In this document: one piece after another, positions 31,658 to 40,617 of the stretch | How the letters are laid out: the number at the start of each line of letters is the position of its first letter | How positions within the stretch are numbered: the stretch's first letter is position 1 | From: Bacillota bacterium | GTDB taxonomy: Bacteria > Bacillota > Clostridia > Christensenellales > SZUA-584 | Assembly (NCBI GenBank): GCA_023397655.1 | Contig: JAEWTW010000020.1 | Location: forward strand, 1-44,387 | Direction of reading: 5' to 3' | Length of the DNA stretch: 44,387 nt | Made by a program: the position numbers and the translations under genes | Notes under the pieces: generated by a model | Told to the model about the DNA's origin: nothing | The model's database searches: none | The model's input: the letters and a program-made list of their open reading frames with translations, nothing else

Positions 31658-32944
31658 ATGAGTCAGGCGGGCGAGCATAAAAAGTGGATGAAGCTGGACA
31701 ACGCGGCCAAGATATACCCGGCGGCAAGCCGTCGCAACTGGAAGGCGCTGTTCCGCCTGTCCGCCACGCTTACCGAAACAGTTGACCCTGCGGTGCTGAA
31801 GGAGGCGCAGCGTTTCACGCTGGCGCGCTTTCCCGGCTTCGCGCTGAAGCTGAAGCGCGGTGTGTTCTGGTATTACCTTGAGTTCAACGAGGGCGGGCCG
31901 CCGGTGCTGCCCGACGGGCCGTATCCGTGCGCGCCGATGGACTTCAAGGAAAACGGCGGCTTTATGTTCCGCGTGCGCTACCACAAAAAGCGTATCGCAG
32001 TGGAGATTTTTCATGTGTTGACGGACGGCAGCGGAGGCCTGTGTTTCTTAAAAACGCTGGTGGCGGAATACCTGCGCATCAAATACGGGGCACAAATACC
32101 GCGTGGCGGCGGAATACTTGACTGCTCACAGCCGCCCCGGCCCGAGGAAACGGAGGATGCGTATTTAAAGTTCGCCCGCAATGTGGGGCGGTCGCGCCGC
32201 GAGCCGGACGCGTATTACCTGAAAGGCACGGACGAGCCGGACTACGTGCATGTGGTCACCGGCCTGATACCGTCGTTTGAGGTGCTGAGCCGCGCCAAGG
32301 AGAAGGGCGTGTCGCTGACGGAATACCTGACCGCTGTGCTGGTCATGGCCATCGACAAGCTCCAGCGTCAGAAAGTCAGGCAGGAGAAGCGGCTGAAGCC
32401 CGTCAAAGTGTGTATCCCCATCAACCTGCGCAGCTTCTATCCCACATGCACCATGCGCAACTTTGCCAGCTACGTGAATCCCGGCATCGACCCGCGCTAC
32501 GGTGTATACAGCTTTGACGAGGTGCTGTCCGCGGTACACCATTACATGCGCGCCGAGGTGACTGAAAAGCTGCTGAACGCCAAGATATCCACCAACGTGC
32601 GCTCTGAGACGCGCAAGGTGCTGCGCTTAACGCCGCTGTTCCTGAAAAATATCGCGATGAAGCTCACGTTCTACCGCGTGGGCGACCGCAAGTCTACCAC
32701 CAGCATATCCAACTTAGGGCTGGTCAAGCTGCCCGACGAGATGGCGCAGTACGTGGCACGCATGGACTTTATACTGGGGCCGCTGTCTCGCAACCGCGTG
32801 GTGTGCGGTGCGCTTACCTACAACGGTACGCTGGTGCTCAACTTCCTGCGCACCATTCGCGAAAGCGCGCTGGAACGCGAGTTCTTCCGTTACCTCGTAA
32901 AGCTGGGTGTGCCGGTGCGCGTGGAAAGCAACGACCGGTGGTGA
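31658..32944 (+). CDS. Condensation/acyltransferase-like protein
   Basis: A 428-residue soluble protein with the condensation-domain/chloramphenicol-acetyltransferase-like motif HVLTDG (HxxxDG) near residue 114. Related proteins are annotated as alcohol acetyltransferases or wax-ester-type acyltransferases. The second half holds IPINLRSFYPT and SNLGLVKLP segments typical of this superfamily. It likely moves an acyl group to an alcohol or amine; donor and acceptor are unknown. It lies between an esterase and a zinc-ribbon membrane protein, an arrangement that looks conserved in Firmicutes. Confidence 0.75.
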   Translation: MSQAGEHKKWMKLDNAAKIYPAASRRNWKALFRLSATLTETVDPAVLKEAQRFTLARFPGFALKLKRGVFWYYLEFNEGGPPVLPDGPYPCAPMDFKENGGFMFRVRYHKKRIAVEIFHVLTDGSGGLCFLKTLVAEYLRIKYGAQIPRGGGILDCSQPPRPEETEDAYLKFARNVGRSRREPDAYYLKGTDEPDYVHVVTGLIPSFEVLSRAKEKGVSLTEYLTAVLVMAIDKLQRQKVRQEKRLKPVKVCIPINLRSFYPTCTMRNFASYVNPGIDPRYGVYSFDEVLSAVHHYMRAEVTEKLLNAKISTNVRSETRKVLRLTPLFLKNIAMKLTFYRVGDRKSTTSISNLGLVKLPDEMAQYVARMDFILGPLSRNRVVCGALTYNGTLVLNFLRTIRESALEREFFRYLVKLGVPVRVESNDRW

Positions 32945-33023
32945 GGAAGATCATGGACTGTTTTGAGACTGGATAAAATGTGGAGGACAGATAAACTCTG
33001 AGCAGACTGGAGAGGATAACGAA

Positions 33024-33728
33024 ATGTCATACTGTGTGAACTGCGGCGTGGAGCTTGCGGACAGCGAGAAGCATTGTCCCTTGTGTCAAACCGAAGTGGT
33101 CAACCCCAATGCGCCCTGGAAGGACCCGGCAGAGCGGCCCTACTCGCGGCATGTGGATACCATCATGAAGCGCATTGACCGGCGGTATTTCGCGGCGCTG
33201 ACCGCATTGCTGCTCAGCATACCCTGCATTATCACGGTGCTGCTGGACATCTTTACAGGCGGCGGGCTTACGTGGGCGGCCTATGTGATCGGTGCGGTGG
33301 CGGTGATTTACGTGGTGGTGCTGCTGCCGTTCTTTTTCAGGAAGTACCATGCCGTCATATTCCTGGGTGCAGATTGCGCGGCGGTGTTGCTGTATCTGCT
33401 GTTCATTGAAACGGTGAACGGAGGGCACTGGTTCATGCCATTGGGGCTGCCGCTGACGGTGTCGGCCAGTGTGTGCATGCTGGCGCTGGCACTGCTGTTC
33501 ACCAAGCGCAGGCTCTCCGTCATCATCAAGTCGGGCGCGGTGCTGATCGCTGTGGGCGTGTTCGTGGTGGCCGCGGAGGTGTTTATCAGTCTGGACACCT
33601 ATCACGCGGTGCGGTTTTTGTGGTCGTTTTATGCACTGATCCCGTGCGTGGTGCTGGGCGTCGCGGCGTTCGTGCTGGAGCACCGGCAAAACTTCAAGGA
33701 ACGTGTGCGGAGAAGGCTGTTTTACTGA
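33024..33728 (+). CDS. Zinc-ribbon membrane protein (DUF6320-like)
   Basis: A 234-residue protein with an N-terminal zinc ribbon (CVNCGVEL and CPLCQTEV, residues 4-24) on a short linker, then about six transmembrane helices from residue 55 to 222. It resembles DUF6320 proteins as I recall them. Start has GGAGAGGA upstream. It follows the acyltransferase-like gene by 79 bases with no terminator between, so co-transcription is likely. Function unknown; it may recruit the upstream enzymes to the membrane. Confidence 0.75.
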   Translation: MSYCVNCGVELADSEKHCPLCQTEVVNPNAPWKDPAERPYSRHVDTIMKRIDRRYFAALTALLLSIPCIITVLLDIFTGGGLTWAAYVIGAVAVIYVVVLLPFFFRKYHAVIFLGADCAAVLLYLLFIETVNGGHWFMPLGLPLTVSASVCMLALALLFTKRRLSVIIKSGAVLIAVGVFVVAAEVFISLDTYHAVRFLWSFYALIPCVVLGVAAFVLEHRQNFKERVRRRLFY

Positions 33729-33736
33729 ACGAACAA

Positions 33737-33766
33737 AGCCGGTTTGTCTGATCGACCGGCTATTTT
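33737..33766 (+). terminator. Terminator after the zinc-ribbon membrane protein
   Basis: AGCCGGT/ACCGGCT stem with an 11-base loop followed by ATTTT. Confidence 0.75.
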
Positions 33767-33798
33767 ATTAGCCTTAAATAATATATGTGGGGGTCAGC

Positions 33799-34386
33799 AT
33801 GGACATAAACATCGAACGGGCTGTCAATGCAGAACTGTTGCCGGGTGAAACACTGCTATGGTCAGGCCAGCCAAATCTCTCCCGGTTTTTTACTGCGACG
33901 GATTGGTTTCTTGTGCCGTTCTCATTAGCCGGGGGTGCGTTTGGCATTTGGTTTGTGGTGTCGATGCTGACAATGCACTTTATCATTATACTCTTTGCCA
34001 TCATCTATATCCCCATGGTTCTTTATATGATTGCCGGTCGTTTTCTCGCCAAATCGTATTACAAGAAGCGCACCGTATATGCATTAACGGATATGCGCGT
34101 GCTGCGGCTGACACTGGGATCGGAGGGGCGAAAGAAGAAAGGCATGAGCGCCGATCTGGCGGGTATTGAGAAGGAATCGGTGTCTTCAAGGCGAGGCTGC
34201 GGCAGCATCTTTTTTGGAAATGTCCCGATCTACTCGAAGCTGTTCATGAACACGGGGATGGAGTATATGCCCGGATACCATGTGTATGACGGGCTGGTCT
34301 TCTTTGATGTGGATAACGTAAATCAGGTTTTCGAGATTTATAAAAACGCTAAGCTCGCCTGCCTACACAATGGAGAGCCTGCATGA
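33799..34386 (+). CDS. Membrane protein with PH-like domain, first of a tandem pair
   Basis: A 195-residue protein. An N-terminal segment (LLPGETLLWSGQP) is followed by two transmembrane helices (about residues 38-60 and 64-86) and a soluble C-terminal half with a bacterial PH-like pattern (KRTVYALTDMRVLRL, LAGIEKESV). ATG 33799 follows GGGGG; the longer frame starts with GTG 33787. It overlaps the next gene in ATGA. The next gene is a clear paralogue, so the pair arose by tandem duplication. Function is unknown. Confidence 0.7.
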   Translation: MDINIERAVNAELLPGETLLWSGQPNLSRFFTATDWFLVPFSLAGGAFGIWFVVSMLTMHFIIILFAIIYIPMVLYMIAGRFLAKSYYKKRTVYALTDMRVLRLTLGSEGRKKKGMSADLAGIEKESVSSRRGCGSIFFGNVPIYSKLFMNTGMEYMPGYHVYDGLVFFDVDNVNQVFEIYKNAKLACLHNGEPA

Positions 34387-34955
34387 ACGGCATCGAAAGG
34401 ATCGTGGGCGCTGAGCTGCTGCCGGATGAACAATTGCTCTGGGCGGGACAGCCCAGCCCCCAAAAGCTGTTTACCAAAACGGACATGTATCTGGTGCCGT
34501 TTTCGATATTCTTTTGTGCAATACCCATAATGGCTATCGCCAGCATGCTGGAGGCGGGGGCTTTGTTCGGCCTTGTTATCATAATTCCCTTTCTGGCTGT
34601 GGGGCTCTACCTAATGGCTGGCCGTTTTTTCGTCAAAGCCCATACCAAAAAACGCACCGTGTATGCCGTCACGAGCAGGAGGGTGTTATGCCTGACGCTG
34701 GGAAGCGCGGGGGAGAAGAAGAAAGAAACCGCGGACGTCATCGCGAACATACGCAATGAGTATGTCACAACGGGGCGTGATGGCAGCGGAAACCTGTACT
34801 TTGGCGACGTACCGTATTATGCGCGCGTATACCTCAACACAGGATTGGAGTTTCTGTCCATGTACCGTCATCATACGGTTGTCTTTGTGGATGTGGATGA
34901 AGCGCAGCGGGTTTATGAGATATACAGAAGCGCTAAATACGGCGTGAATAAATAA
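34383..34955 (+). CDS. Membrane protein with PH-like domain, second of a tandem pair
   Basis: A 190-residue paralogue of the previous protein, with the same order: LLPDEQLLWAGQP, two helices (about residues 38-78), then KKRTVYAVTSRRVLCLTLGSAGEKKKETAD split into a PH-like half. Shared blocks include TVYA, GRFF/GRFL, and FFDVD/VFVDVD near the end. Start overlaps the stop of the first copy (ATGA), which argues for co-translation and perhaps a heteromer. Function is unknown. Confidence 0.7.
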   Translation: MNGIERIVGAELLPDEQLLWAGQPSPQKLFTKTDMYLVPFSIFFCAIPIMAIASMLEAGALFGLVIIIPFLAVGLYLMAGRFFVKAHTKKRTVYAVTSRRVLCLTLGSAGEKKKETADVIANIRNEYVTTGRDGSGNLYFGDVPYYARVYLNTGLEFLSMYRHHTVVFVDVDEAQRVYEIYRSAKYGVNK

Positions 34956-35091
34956 TCCGGCATCATCTGACAACCGGGTACTCTCTGGCCGAAAACACCC
35001 CATATAAACACGAAAGATAAATCGGCATGCGTGAGCAATAATTTTGCAAATAAACCACTTGCATTTGGTAATATTCTATGATATTTTAATA

Positions 35092-35105
35092 CTACCGAAC
35101 GGTAG
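35092..35105 (+). promoter_or_regulatory. TetR operator CTACCGAACGGTAG
   Basis: A palindrome with perfect 6-base arms (CTACCG/CGGTAG) 18 bases before the TetR start. A promoter TTGCAT-17-TATTTT (35059-35087) lies just upstream, so binding would block it. The TACCG/CGGTA core is common for TetR-family operators. Confidence 0.7.
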
Positions 35106-35123
35106 GTAGCGAGGAGCAAAGAT

Positions 35124-35714
35124 ATGACCAAGCAGTTGATACTGGACAAAGCGCTGGAGCTTTTTACGGAAAAGGGCTATGCGGGGAGCAGCATGAGCGA
35201 TATTGCCAAGGCAGTGGGCATACAGAAGGCCTCGCTGTATTCGCACTTCAGCGGCAAGGAAAGCATATTTGAGGCGCTGTTTGACGGGATTCTCGACGAG
35301 TACGTAGCGTCTATCCGCGAGCTGACGGAAGGAGACAGACGACATACGGGTGTTGTCAGTCGCTTGAGCGATATATTCTGTACATTCATCCGCTATTGCA
35401 AAGACAATCCAAAAATGTATTTCTGGGACCGGTACTACTATTACCCGCCCGAGTTTTTGAAGGACTATATTCAGGCGAAGACGGAGGAGACCAACGGCTT
35501 CTTTATCAGCAGAATCACAGCGATATTTGCGGAGGGCGTCGCGGCAGGGGAGATAAGATGGCAGCCGCCGCACAAGCCGGCGTTGGCCTATTATTACCTG
35601 CTGATCGGGCTGTCCATGTCGGTGAAGCTGTTTGATGACAATGAGCTGGAACAGCAGGCGGCAGATGCACTGGACGGCTTTCTGGCCGGGATTAGGAAAA
35701 GCAAGGAGATGTGA
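35124..35714 (+). CDS. TetR-family regulator
   Basis: A 196-residue TetR-type repressor with an N-terminal helix-turn-helix (SMSDIAKAVGIQKASLYSHFSGK, about residues 24-46) and a helical ligand-binding part. ATG 35124 follows GAGGAG. It should autoregulate via the palindrome just upstream and control the aldo/keto reductase that begins 2 bases after its stop. Confidence 0.88.
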   Translation: MTKQLILDKALELFTEKGYAGSSMSDIAKAVGIQKASLYSHFSGKESIFEALFDGILDEYVASIRELTEGDRRHTGVVSRLSDIFCTFIRYCKDNPKMYFWDRYYYYPPEFLKDYIQAKTEETNGFFISRITAIFAEGVAAGEIRWQPPHKPALAYYYLLIGLSMSVKLFDDNELEQQAADALDGFLAGIRKSKEM

Positions 35715-35716
35715 CG

Positions 35717-36709
35717 ATGAAACGCGTACTGGGCAAAAGCGGTATTGAAGTCAGCGCGATGGGGCTGGGCTGCTGGGCGATCGGCGGGCCTTTTATGATG
35801 TTTGGCAAGCCGGACGGATGGGGTGACACAGACGACGCCGAATCCATACGCGCTATCCGCGCCGCGGTGGACATGGGCGTCAGCTTTCTGGACACCGCCG
35901 ACGCTTACGGCACAGGGCACAGCGAGGAAGTGATCGGCAAAGCGGTGAAGGGGATGCGGGACCGTGTGGTTATCGCCACCAAGGGCGGCTATGTCCATGA
36001 TGCCGAAGGGCGGGAACTGACGGGTGAAGATACTTCTCCCGCGTATTTCAGAACAGCGCTGGAAGCCTCGCTGAAAAGGCTGGGGACGGACTGCATAGAC
36101 CTCTACCAGATCCACAACTGGGGCATGCCCGAAGAGAATATGGAACCGCTCTTTGCGGAGTTCGACCGCTTTGCAGCCGAGGGTAAGATCAAAGCGTATG
36201 GCTGGAGCACCGGCAGCGTGCAAAACGCGCTGTATCTTGCGGAGCGTACGAACGGCTGCTGCATCCAGCACCCTGCCAACATATTTGTCTATGACGAGGA
36301 AATGGATTCTGTCTGCGAGCAGCACCGCTTGGCTGGCATCAACAATGGCCCGCTGGCCATGGGCTTACTGTCCGGCAAGTTTAACTGCGACTCCAAGCTG
36401 CCGCCGGACGATGTGCGCGGTGCATCGCACGACTGGGTAAGCTATTTCACGGAGGGCTGCCCGAACCTTGAGTTTCTGAGCAGGCTGGATGCGGTAAAGG
36501 AGATACTGCGCAGCGGCGGACGCACATTGGCACAGGGCGCGCTGGCTTGGCTGTGGGCTAAAAGTCCGCGCAACATACCCATACCTGGCTTCAAGAATGT
36601 GGCGCAGGCGGAGGAGAATGCAAAGGCCATGGCTTTCGGGCCGCTCAGCAACGCGCAGATGCGAGAGATAGAAGATATACTGGCACACGAAAAAACGGTT
36701 GTGGAATAA
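35717..36709 (+). CDS. Aldo/keto reductase
   Basis: A 330-residue NADPH-dependent oxidoreductase with the AKR catalytic tetrad: Asp and Tyr in FLDTADAYG (near residue 54), Lys in IATKGG, His in YQIHNW. It ends with the usual NADP-binding IPGFKN segment. The family reduces carbonyls; the substrate is unknown. ATG 35717 follows AAGGAG; it is in operon with the TetR gene, so it probably answers the same inducer, for example a reactive carbonyl. Confidence 0.9.
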   Translation: MKRVLGKSGIEVSAMGLGCWAIGGPFMMFGKPDGWGDTDDAESIRAIRAAVDMGVSFLDTADAYGTGHSEEVIGKAVKGMRDRVVIATKGGYVHDAEGRELTGEDTSPAYFRTALEASLKRLGTDCIDLYQIHNWGMPEENMEPLFAEFDRFAAEGKIKAYGWSTGSVQNALYLAERTNGCCIQHPANIFVYDEEMDSVCEQHRLAGINNGPLAMGLLSGKFNCDSKLPPDDVRGASHDWVSYFTEGCPNLEFLSRLDAVKEILRSGGRTLAQGALAWLWAKSPRNIPIPGFKNVAQAEENAKAMAFGPLSNAQMREIEDILAHEKTVVE

Positions 36710-36762
36710 AAGACCGGCGATTTGTACGGCCGATTAAAAAACTGATGCAATAAGGGGGATCT

Positions 36763-37230
36763 ATGAATCAGGATGAGCTGTTTATGCGGGAAGCGGTCCG
36801 CCTGTCCGAACTCGCCGTGGAACACGGCAACGAGCCCTTCGGGGCAGTGCTCGTCAAGGATGGAAAGATCGTATATTCCAACGAGAATCAAATCTACACA
36901 GGCTCCGATCCCACGTTTCACGCCGAAGCCGGTCTGCTGAGACGGTTTTGCGCGGAGAGACATATAACCGATTTGAGCAGTTACACGCTGTACTCCAGCT
37001 GTGAGCCGTGCTTTATGTGCTGCGGGGCCTTGGTGTGGACGAAGCTGGGCCGACTGGTGTACGGAGCCAGCGACATCGACCTGTGCGGTATACTGGGTGA
37101 AAAGGGCGCAGAATGCTGCCGGATCGTGTTTGAAAACTCTGGCTGGAAGCCTGAGGTCACATCCGGAGTTCTTCGGGAAGACAGTCTCCGCATTTTATCC
37201 GGCTATTTCATTAAGCACGAAAAAGGTTAA
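36763..37230 (+). CDS. Nucleoside/base deaminase (cytidine deaminase fold)
   Basis: A 155-residue zinc deaminase. The proton-shuttle motif is HAE (FHAEAG near residue 54) and the zinc cysteines are in CEPCFMCC near residue 86. It resembles GuaD-type guanine deaminases and tRNA adenosine deaminases, with EPFGAVLVKDG at the start as in the former. A nucleobase substrate such as guanine is more likely than tRNA, as key tRNA-binding features are not evident. This would be a second, unrelated deaminase for purines in the window. Confidence 0.85.
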   Translation: MNQDELFMREAVRLSELAVEHGNEPFGAVLVKDGKIVYSNENQIYTGSDPTFHAEAGLLRRFCAERHITDLSSYTLYSSCEPCFMCCGALVWTKLGRLVYGASDIDLCGILGEKGAECCRIVFENSGWKPEVTSGVLREDSLRILSGYFIKHEKG

Positions 37231-37377
37231 TACTCAAGCCGCTGAGCAACTCAAGATAAATACGATGTGCGCATGATGATATTCACTTGGCATACGCAGC
37301 TTTTGCCGCATAATCGTCGCAACCCGGAGGAAACTAAAAGGAAAGTCAGCATTTTGAAGGGGAGGGCCATTTAGCGG

Positions 37378-38109
37378 ATGGAAACATATCTGATCATCGC
37401 CTTCCGTATTGTGATCATTATGGCACTGCTGCTGGTAGCCACGCTGTTTGTGATGGGCAAAAGGCCAATCGGCGAGCTGCCCGTATTTGACTTTCTGGTG
37501 CTGGTGGTGATGGGATCCATCGTGGGTGCGGACATCGCAGAGCCAGATATTCCTCACCTGCCTACCGCTTTTGCTGTGGTGTTGCTGGCTGCTATTCAGC
37601 GGCTGGTCAGCTTCTTTGTGGTCAAAAGCCGCCGCTTCCGAAAGGTTGTCACATTTGAGCCCACCGTCGTCGTCTGCAGCGGACGCCTGGTATTCGCCAA
37701 CATACGGCGCATCCACTACAGCGCGGATGAAGTGATGATGATGCTGCGTGAGAAAAATGTGTTCGATATCAGCCGTATCGAGTACGGTATCATTGAGGCC
37801 AACGGAAAAATGTCAGTGCTTAAGAAGCCGGAGCAGGAGAGCGTGACGGTGGGGGATATGAAGCTGCCGTATCCGCCCAGCAACAACGCGGTAACGGTGG
37901 TGTTGGAGGGGCGTGTCCAACGGCGCAATCTTGATGCCGTCGCGATGCGTGAGCCAGAGCTGCTTGCACAGATCAAGCAGCGCGGTACGGCATTGGGAGA
38001 GGTGTTTCACGCGTCCGTGGACGGCAGCGGCGGGCTGCACATATCCACTTACGACGAACCCGCAGCGGACGTATTCTCGCAGGACGGCGGGAAGAAGAAA
38101 CGGCGGTGA
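37378..38109 (+). CDS. YetF-like DUF421 membrane protein
   Basis: A 243-residue protein with three N-terminal transmembrane helices (about residues 5-25, 37-53, 60-80) followed by a soluble DUF421 domain typical of YetF/YrbG proteins (RIEYGIIEANGKMSVLKKPE). YetF family proteins are membrane-associated and of uncertain function in spore-formers. ATG has GGGGAGGG upstream. The 147 bases before it hold no gene. Confidence 0.88.
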   Translation: METYLIIAFRIVIIMALLLVATLFVMGKRPIGELPVFDFLVLVVMGSIVGADIAEPDIPHLPTAFAVVLLAAIQRLVSFFVVKSRRFRKVVTFEPTVVVCSGRLVFANIRRIHYSADEVMMMLREKNVFDISRIEYGIIEANGKMSVLKKPEQESVTVGDMKLPYPPSNNAVTVVLEGRVQRRNLDAVAMREPELLAQIKQRGTALGEVFHASVDGSGGLHISTYDEPAADVFSQDGGKKKRR

Positions 38110-38125
38110 AAATGGTTTGTAAGTT

Positions 38126-38151
38126 CCGCAAATCAGCGGGGCTTTTTTTTT
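38126..38151 (+). terminator. Terminator after the YetF-like gene
   Basis: A short CCGC/GCGG stem with a 6-base loop followed by GGC and nine T. Confidence 0.65.
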
Positions 38152-38157
38152 ATTGCG

Positions 38158-38203
38158 ATCTTGACAGTGTTAAGATAATATGCTATCTTAACACCGTCAA
38201 GAT
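38158..38203 (+). promoter_or_regulatory. Long inverted repeat operator containing the promoter
   Basis: Two 20-base arms (38158-38177 and 38184-38203) are inverted repeats with one mismatch around a 6-base centre. The promoter TTGACA (38161-38166), 17 bases, TATCTT (38184-38189) lies inside. The size suits two TetR dimers or one extended site, and binding would shut the promoter completely. It precedes the TetR gene by 16 bases. Confidence 0.85.
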
Positions 38204-38219
38204 AAATGGAGGAAACAAC

Positions 38220-38798
38220 ATGGCACCATACCATCATGGGAATTTAAGGAACACGCTGATTAACGCAGGTATTCAGCTGATCAACCAAGAGGGAGAGAAG
38301 GCTTTTTCGCTGCGCCGGGTATGCGCGCTGTGCGGCGTCAGCCAGGCTGCACCCTACAGCCACTTCGCGAACAAGGAGGACTTGCTGGAAGCGATGAAGG
38401 CGCACGTGATCGAAGCTTTTACATTAGCTCTTACAGCTGCGGCGGCAGCGGTGGAAGATCAAGGCAACCCGCGCGTACTCATTGAGATCGGCAAGGCCTA
38501 TGTGCTGTTTTTTCTGCGCCGTCCGGAGTATTTCACGTTTCTGTTCTCTCAGGCGCGCTTTGAGGTGAACCTGTCGTTCAGCGCGGATAGTGCGCACAGC
38601 TTCCCGCCCTTTGAACTGATGAAAGGCCACATGCGGCGCATACTGGCCGGTACGCCGCCAGAGCGGCTGGAGGATATGATCATCGCTATGTGGGCCACCG
38701 TTCACGGGCTTGCGTCCATCGCCACGATGAAGAACGTCCGCTACGACAAGGACTGGGAATCCAAGATTGAAGATATTATTTGGAATAAAGAGGCTTGA
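38220..38798 (+). CDS. TetR-family regulator
   Basis: A 192-residue TetR-type repressor. Helix-turn-helix is SLRRVCALCGVSQAAPYSHFANK (about residues 27-49), followed by a helical C-terminal domain of the TetR_C_33-like kind. ATG 38220 follows GGAGG; the longer frame begins within the previous gene. It surely acts on the large inverted repeat upstream. It precedes the alpha/beta hydrolase by 4 bases. Confidence 0.88.
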   Translation: MAPYHHGNLRNTLINAGIQLINQEGEKAFSLRRVCALCGVSQAAPYSHFANKEDLLEAMKAHVIEAFTLALTAAAAAVEDQGNPRVLIEIGKAYVLFFLRRPEYFTFLFSQARFEVNLSFSADSAHSFPPFELMKGHMRRILAGTPPERLEDMIIAMWATVHGLASIATMKNVRYDKDWESKIEDIIWNKEA

Positions 38799-38802
38799 TA
38801 GC

Positions 38803-39942
38803 ATGAAAACGAATAAAAGAAAGGCGGTGCGTGCAATGCTGATCGTGCTGGGGGTGATGCTGGGCGGCATTTTGGTGCTTGTGGCTGTGCTGCTGATTGT
38901 AAGCCCGGGACAGATCAAGCCGTTTTCAGATGATAACGGCAAGCCGCTGGCGGGCAGCGTGTCCGAGAAGATTTGGGTTAATATCAATGATGCTGAGCAG
39001 GGCATGTTCATTCGCGGAAAGAATACGGATAATCCGGTGCTGCTGTTTGTGCACGGCGGCCCCGGCATGCCCGAATACTTCCTCGCCGCCGCACAGGACT
39101 CGGGGCTGGAAGATCAGTTCACCGTGTGTTACTGGGAGCAGCGGGGCAGCGGGCTGTCCTATAAGCCCGGCATGGATGGGGATGCCATCACGGCCGAGCA
39201 GCTGGTGTCGGATACCATTGAGGTAACGCGCTATCTTCAGGAACGGTTCGGACAGGAGAGGATATACCTGATGGCACACTCGTGGGGCACGTTCATCGGA
39301 ATACAGGCGGCGGCACAGGTGCCCGAGCTGTACCACGCGTATATTGGCGTGGGGCAGATTGCCGATACGCCCGAATCTGAGCGGCGCGCCTACGCGTACA
39401 TGCTGGCGCAGTATGAAGCGGCGGGCAATACCGGCATGGCGGATAGGCTCAAAGAATATAACGTTTTGGAGCCGCAGCCGGACACTTCGCTGTTACCCTA
39501 CTTCAAGTCGATGCTGCGCGACAAGGCCATGCACGAGCTGGGCATCGGCACCACGCGAGACATGCGTTCGGTGATCACCGGCATTTTTCGGCCCGTGATG
39601 AAAAGCCCGGCATATACGTTGGGTGAGAAGATAAGCATCTGGCGCGCCAAAGCGTTCCTGCGGAGCGAGACGGGTTTGCTGGAGCAGCTGTTTTCCAGTC
39701 GTGCGGCGGACATCGTGCCGGAGCTGAAGATACCCGCGTACTTCATCAGCGGTGCTTACGACCTGACTGTAAACCGCGATCTGTCGGAGGAGTATTTCAA
39801 GCAGCTCCAAGCGCCGGTGAAAGCGTTTTATACGTTCGAAGATTCCGCCCACAGCCCGATGTTTGAGGAACCGAACCGCTTTCTTGAGGTAATGACGCGG
39901 GATGTATTGGTGGGCGGTACGTCACTGGCGGACGCGTCGTAA
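38803..39942 (+). CDS. Membrane-anchored alpha/beta hydrolase (prolyl aminopeptidase-like)
   Basis: A 379-residue protein with an N-terminal transmembrane anchor (about residues 11-35) and an extracytoplasmic hydrolase domain. It has the HGGPG oxyanion motif, YWEQRGSG as in proline iminopeptidases, nucleophile Ser in AHSWGT, and a C-terminal Asp (GAYDLT) and His (DSAHSPMFEEP). The substrate may be a peptide or ester. ATG 38803 is chosen over 38767, which overlaps the TetR gene. It is co-transcribed with TetR and so probably induced by its substrate or an inhibitor. Confidence 0.85.
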   Translation: MKTNKRKAVRAMLIVLGVMLGGILVLVAVLLIVSPGQIKPFSDDNGKPLAGSVSEKIWVNINDAEQGMFIRGKNTDNPVLLFVHGGPGMPEYFLAAAQDSGLEDQFTVCYWEQRGSGLSYKPGMDGDAITAEQLVSDTIEVTRYLQERFGQERIYLMAHSWGTFIGIQAAAQVPELYHAYIGVGQIADTPESERRAYAYMLAQYEAAGNTGMADRLKEYNVLEPQPDTSLLPYFKSMLRDKAMHELGIGTTRDMRSVITGIFRPVMKSPAYTLGEKISIWRAKAFLRSETGLLEQLFSSRAADIVPELKIPAYFISGAYDLTVNRDLSEEYFKQLQAPVKAFYTFEDSAHSPMFEEPNRFLEVMTRDVLVGGTSLADAS

Positions 39943-40101
39943 GGCTGCCTGTGCCGCCATAGCCTTTCAGAACTGCGAAACGCATTGAAAGTGAAGTTGG
40001 TTTCATTTACAGAACATACAAACCTGTGTATTTTTCCAATTTATTAATTTCTGGGAACAAACGAATAAGGCGGTACGTCCCATAATATGGAGGTGCCTGC
40101 T

Positions 40102-40617
40102 ATGCGATGGAAGGCGATACTGATGGGCGCATGTCTGCTGCTGGGCGGCTGCACGGCGGACACCGCGCCTGCGTCTCAGACGCAGACTGCGCCGGTTCCT
40201 GTTGCGGCGGCATATTTTGCGCCTGAGACAGGGGCGGCGCTGGCGGATGGCGATCTGACCGCATGTCCGGAGGTTTCTGTGGTTCGAAACATGCATGAAC
40301 TGAAAACGGCGGAAGCGCCGCAGGTGTGGATCGACGCGGCATATCTGGACGATGCGGACAAGGATTGGCTGCTGACGCTGAACGGCATTCCTGTCGTGGT
40401 GACGGGACATGGTGACGGGCTGTATGCGTTTGCGGAAAGGCTCGGTTTTCCCATCGAGATGCCGGCGGGCACCAAAACGGACCCATACAAGCGCGGCTAC
40501 TGTGTCTGGCTGCAAACACTGGACGAGCGAGGCTTTGGCAGCCAGTCCATTCGCAGCGGAGACAAACTCTCGGTTCAGGCGATACTGGACACATGCGAAA
40601 AGCTGCTGGACGAATAA
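40102..40617 (+). CDS. Lipoprotein, unknown
   Basis: A 171-residue lipoprotein with signal peptide and lipobox LGGC (Cys at about residue 17). The mature part has a SQTQTAPVPV linker, then a domain with WIDAAYLDD, DWLLTLNGIPVVVTGHGDGLY and RGYCVWLQTLDERG. No family was recognised. ATG 40102 was preferred to 40087 as the latter overlaps the GGAGG site. Regulation not evident. Confidence 0.7.
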   Translation: MRWKAILMGACLLLGGCTADTAPASQTQTAPVPVAAAYFAPETGAALADGDLTACPEVSVVRNMHELKTAEAPQVWIDAAYLDDADKDWLLTLNGIPVVVTGHGDGLYAFAERLGFPIEMPAGTKTDPYKRGYCVWLQTLDERGFGSQSIRSGDKLSVQAILDTCEKLLDE

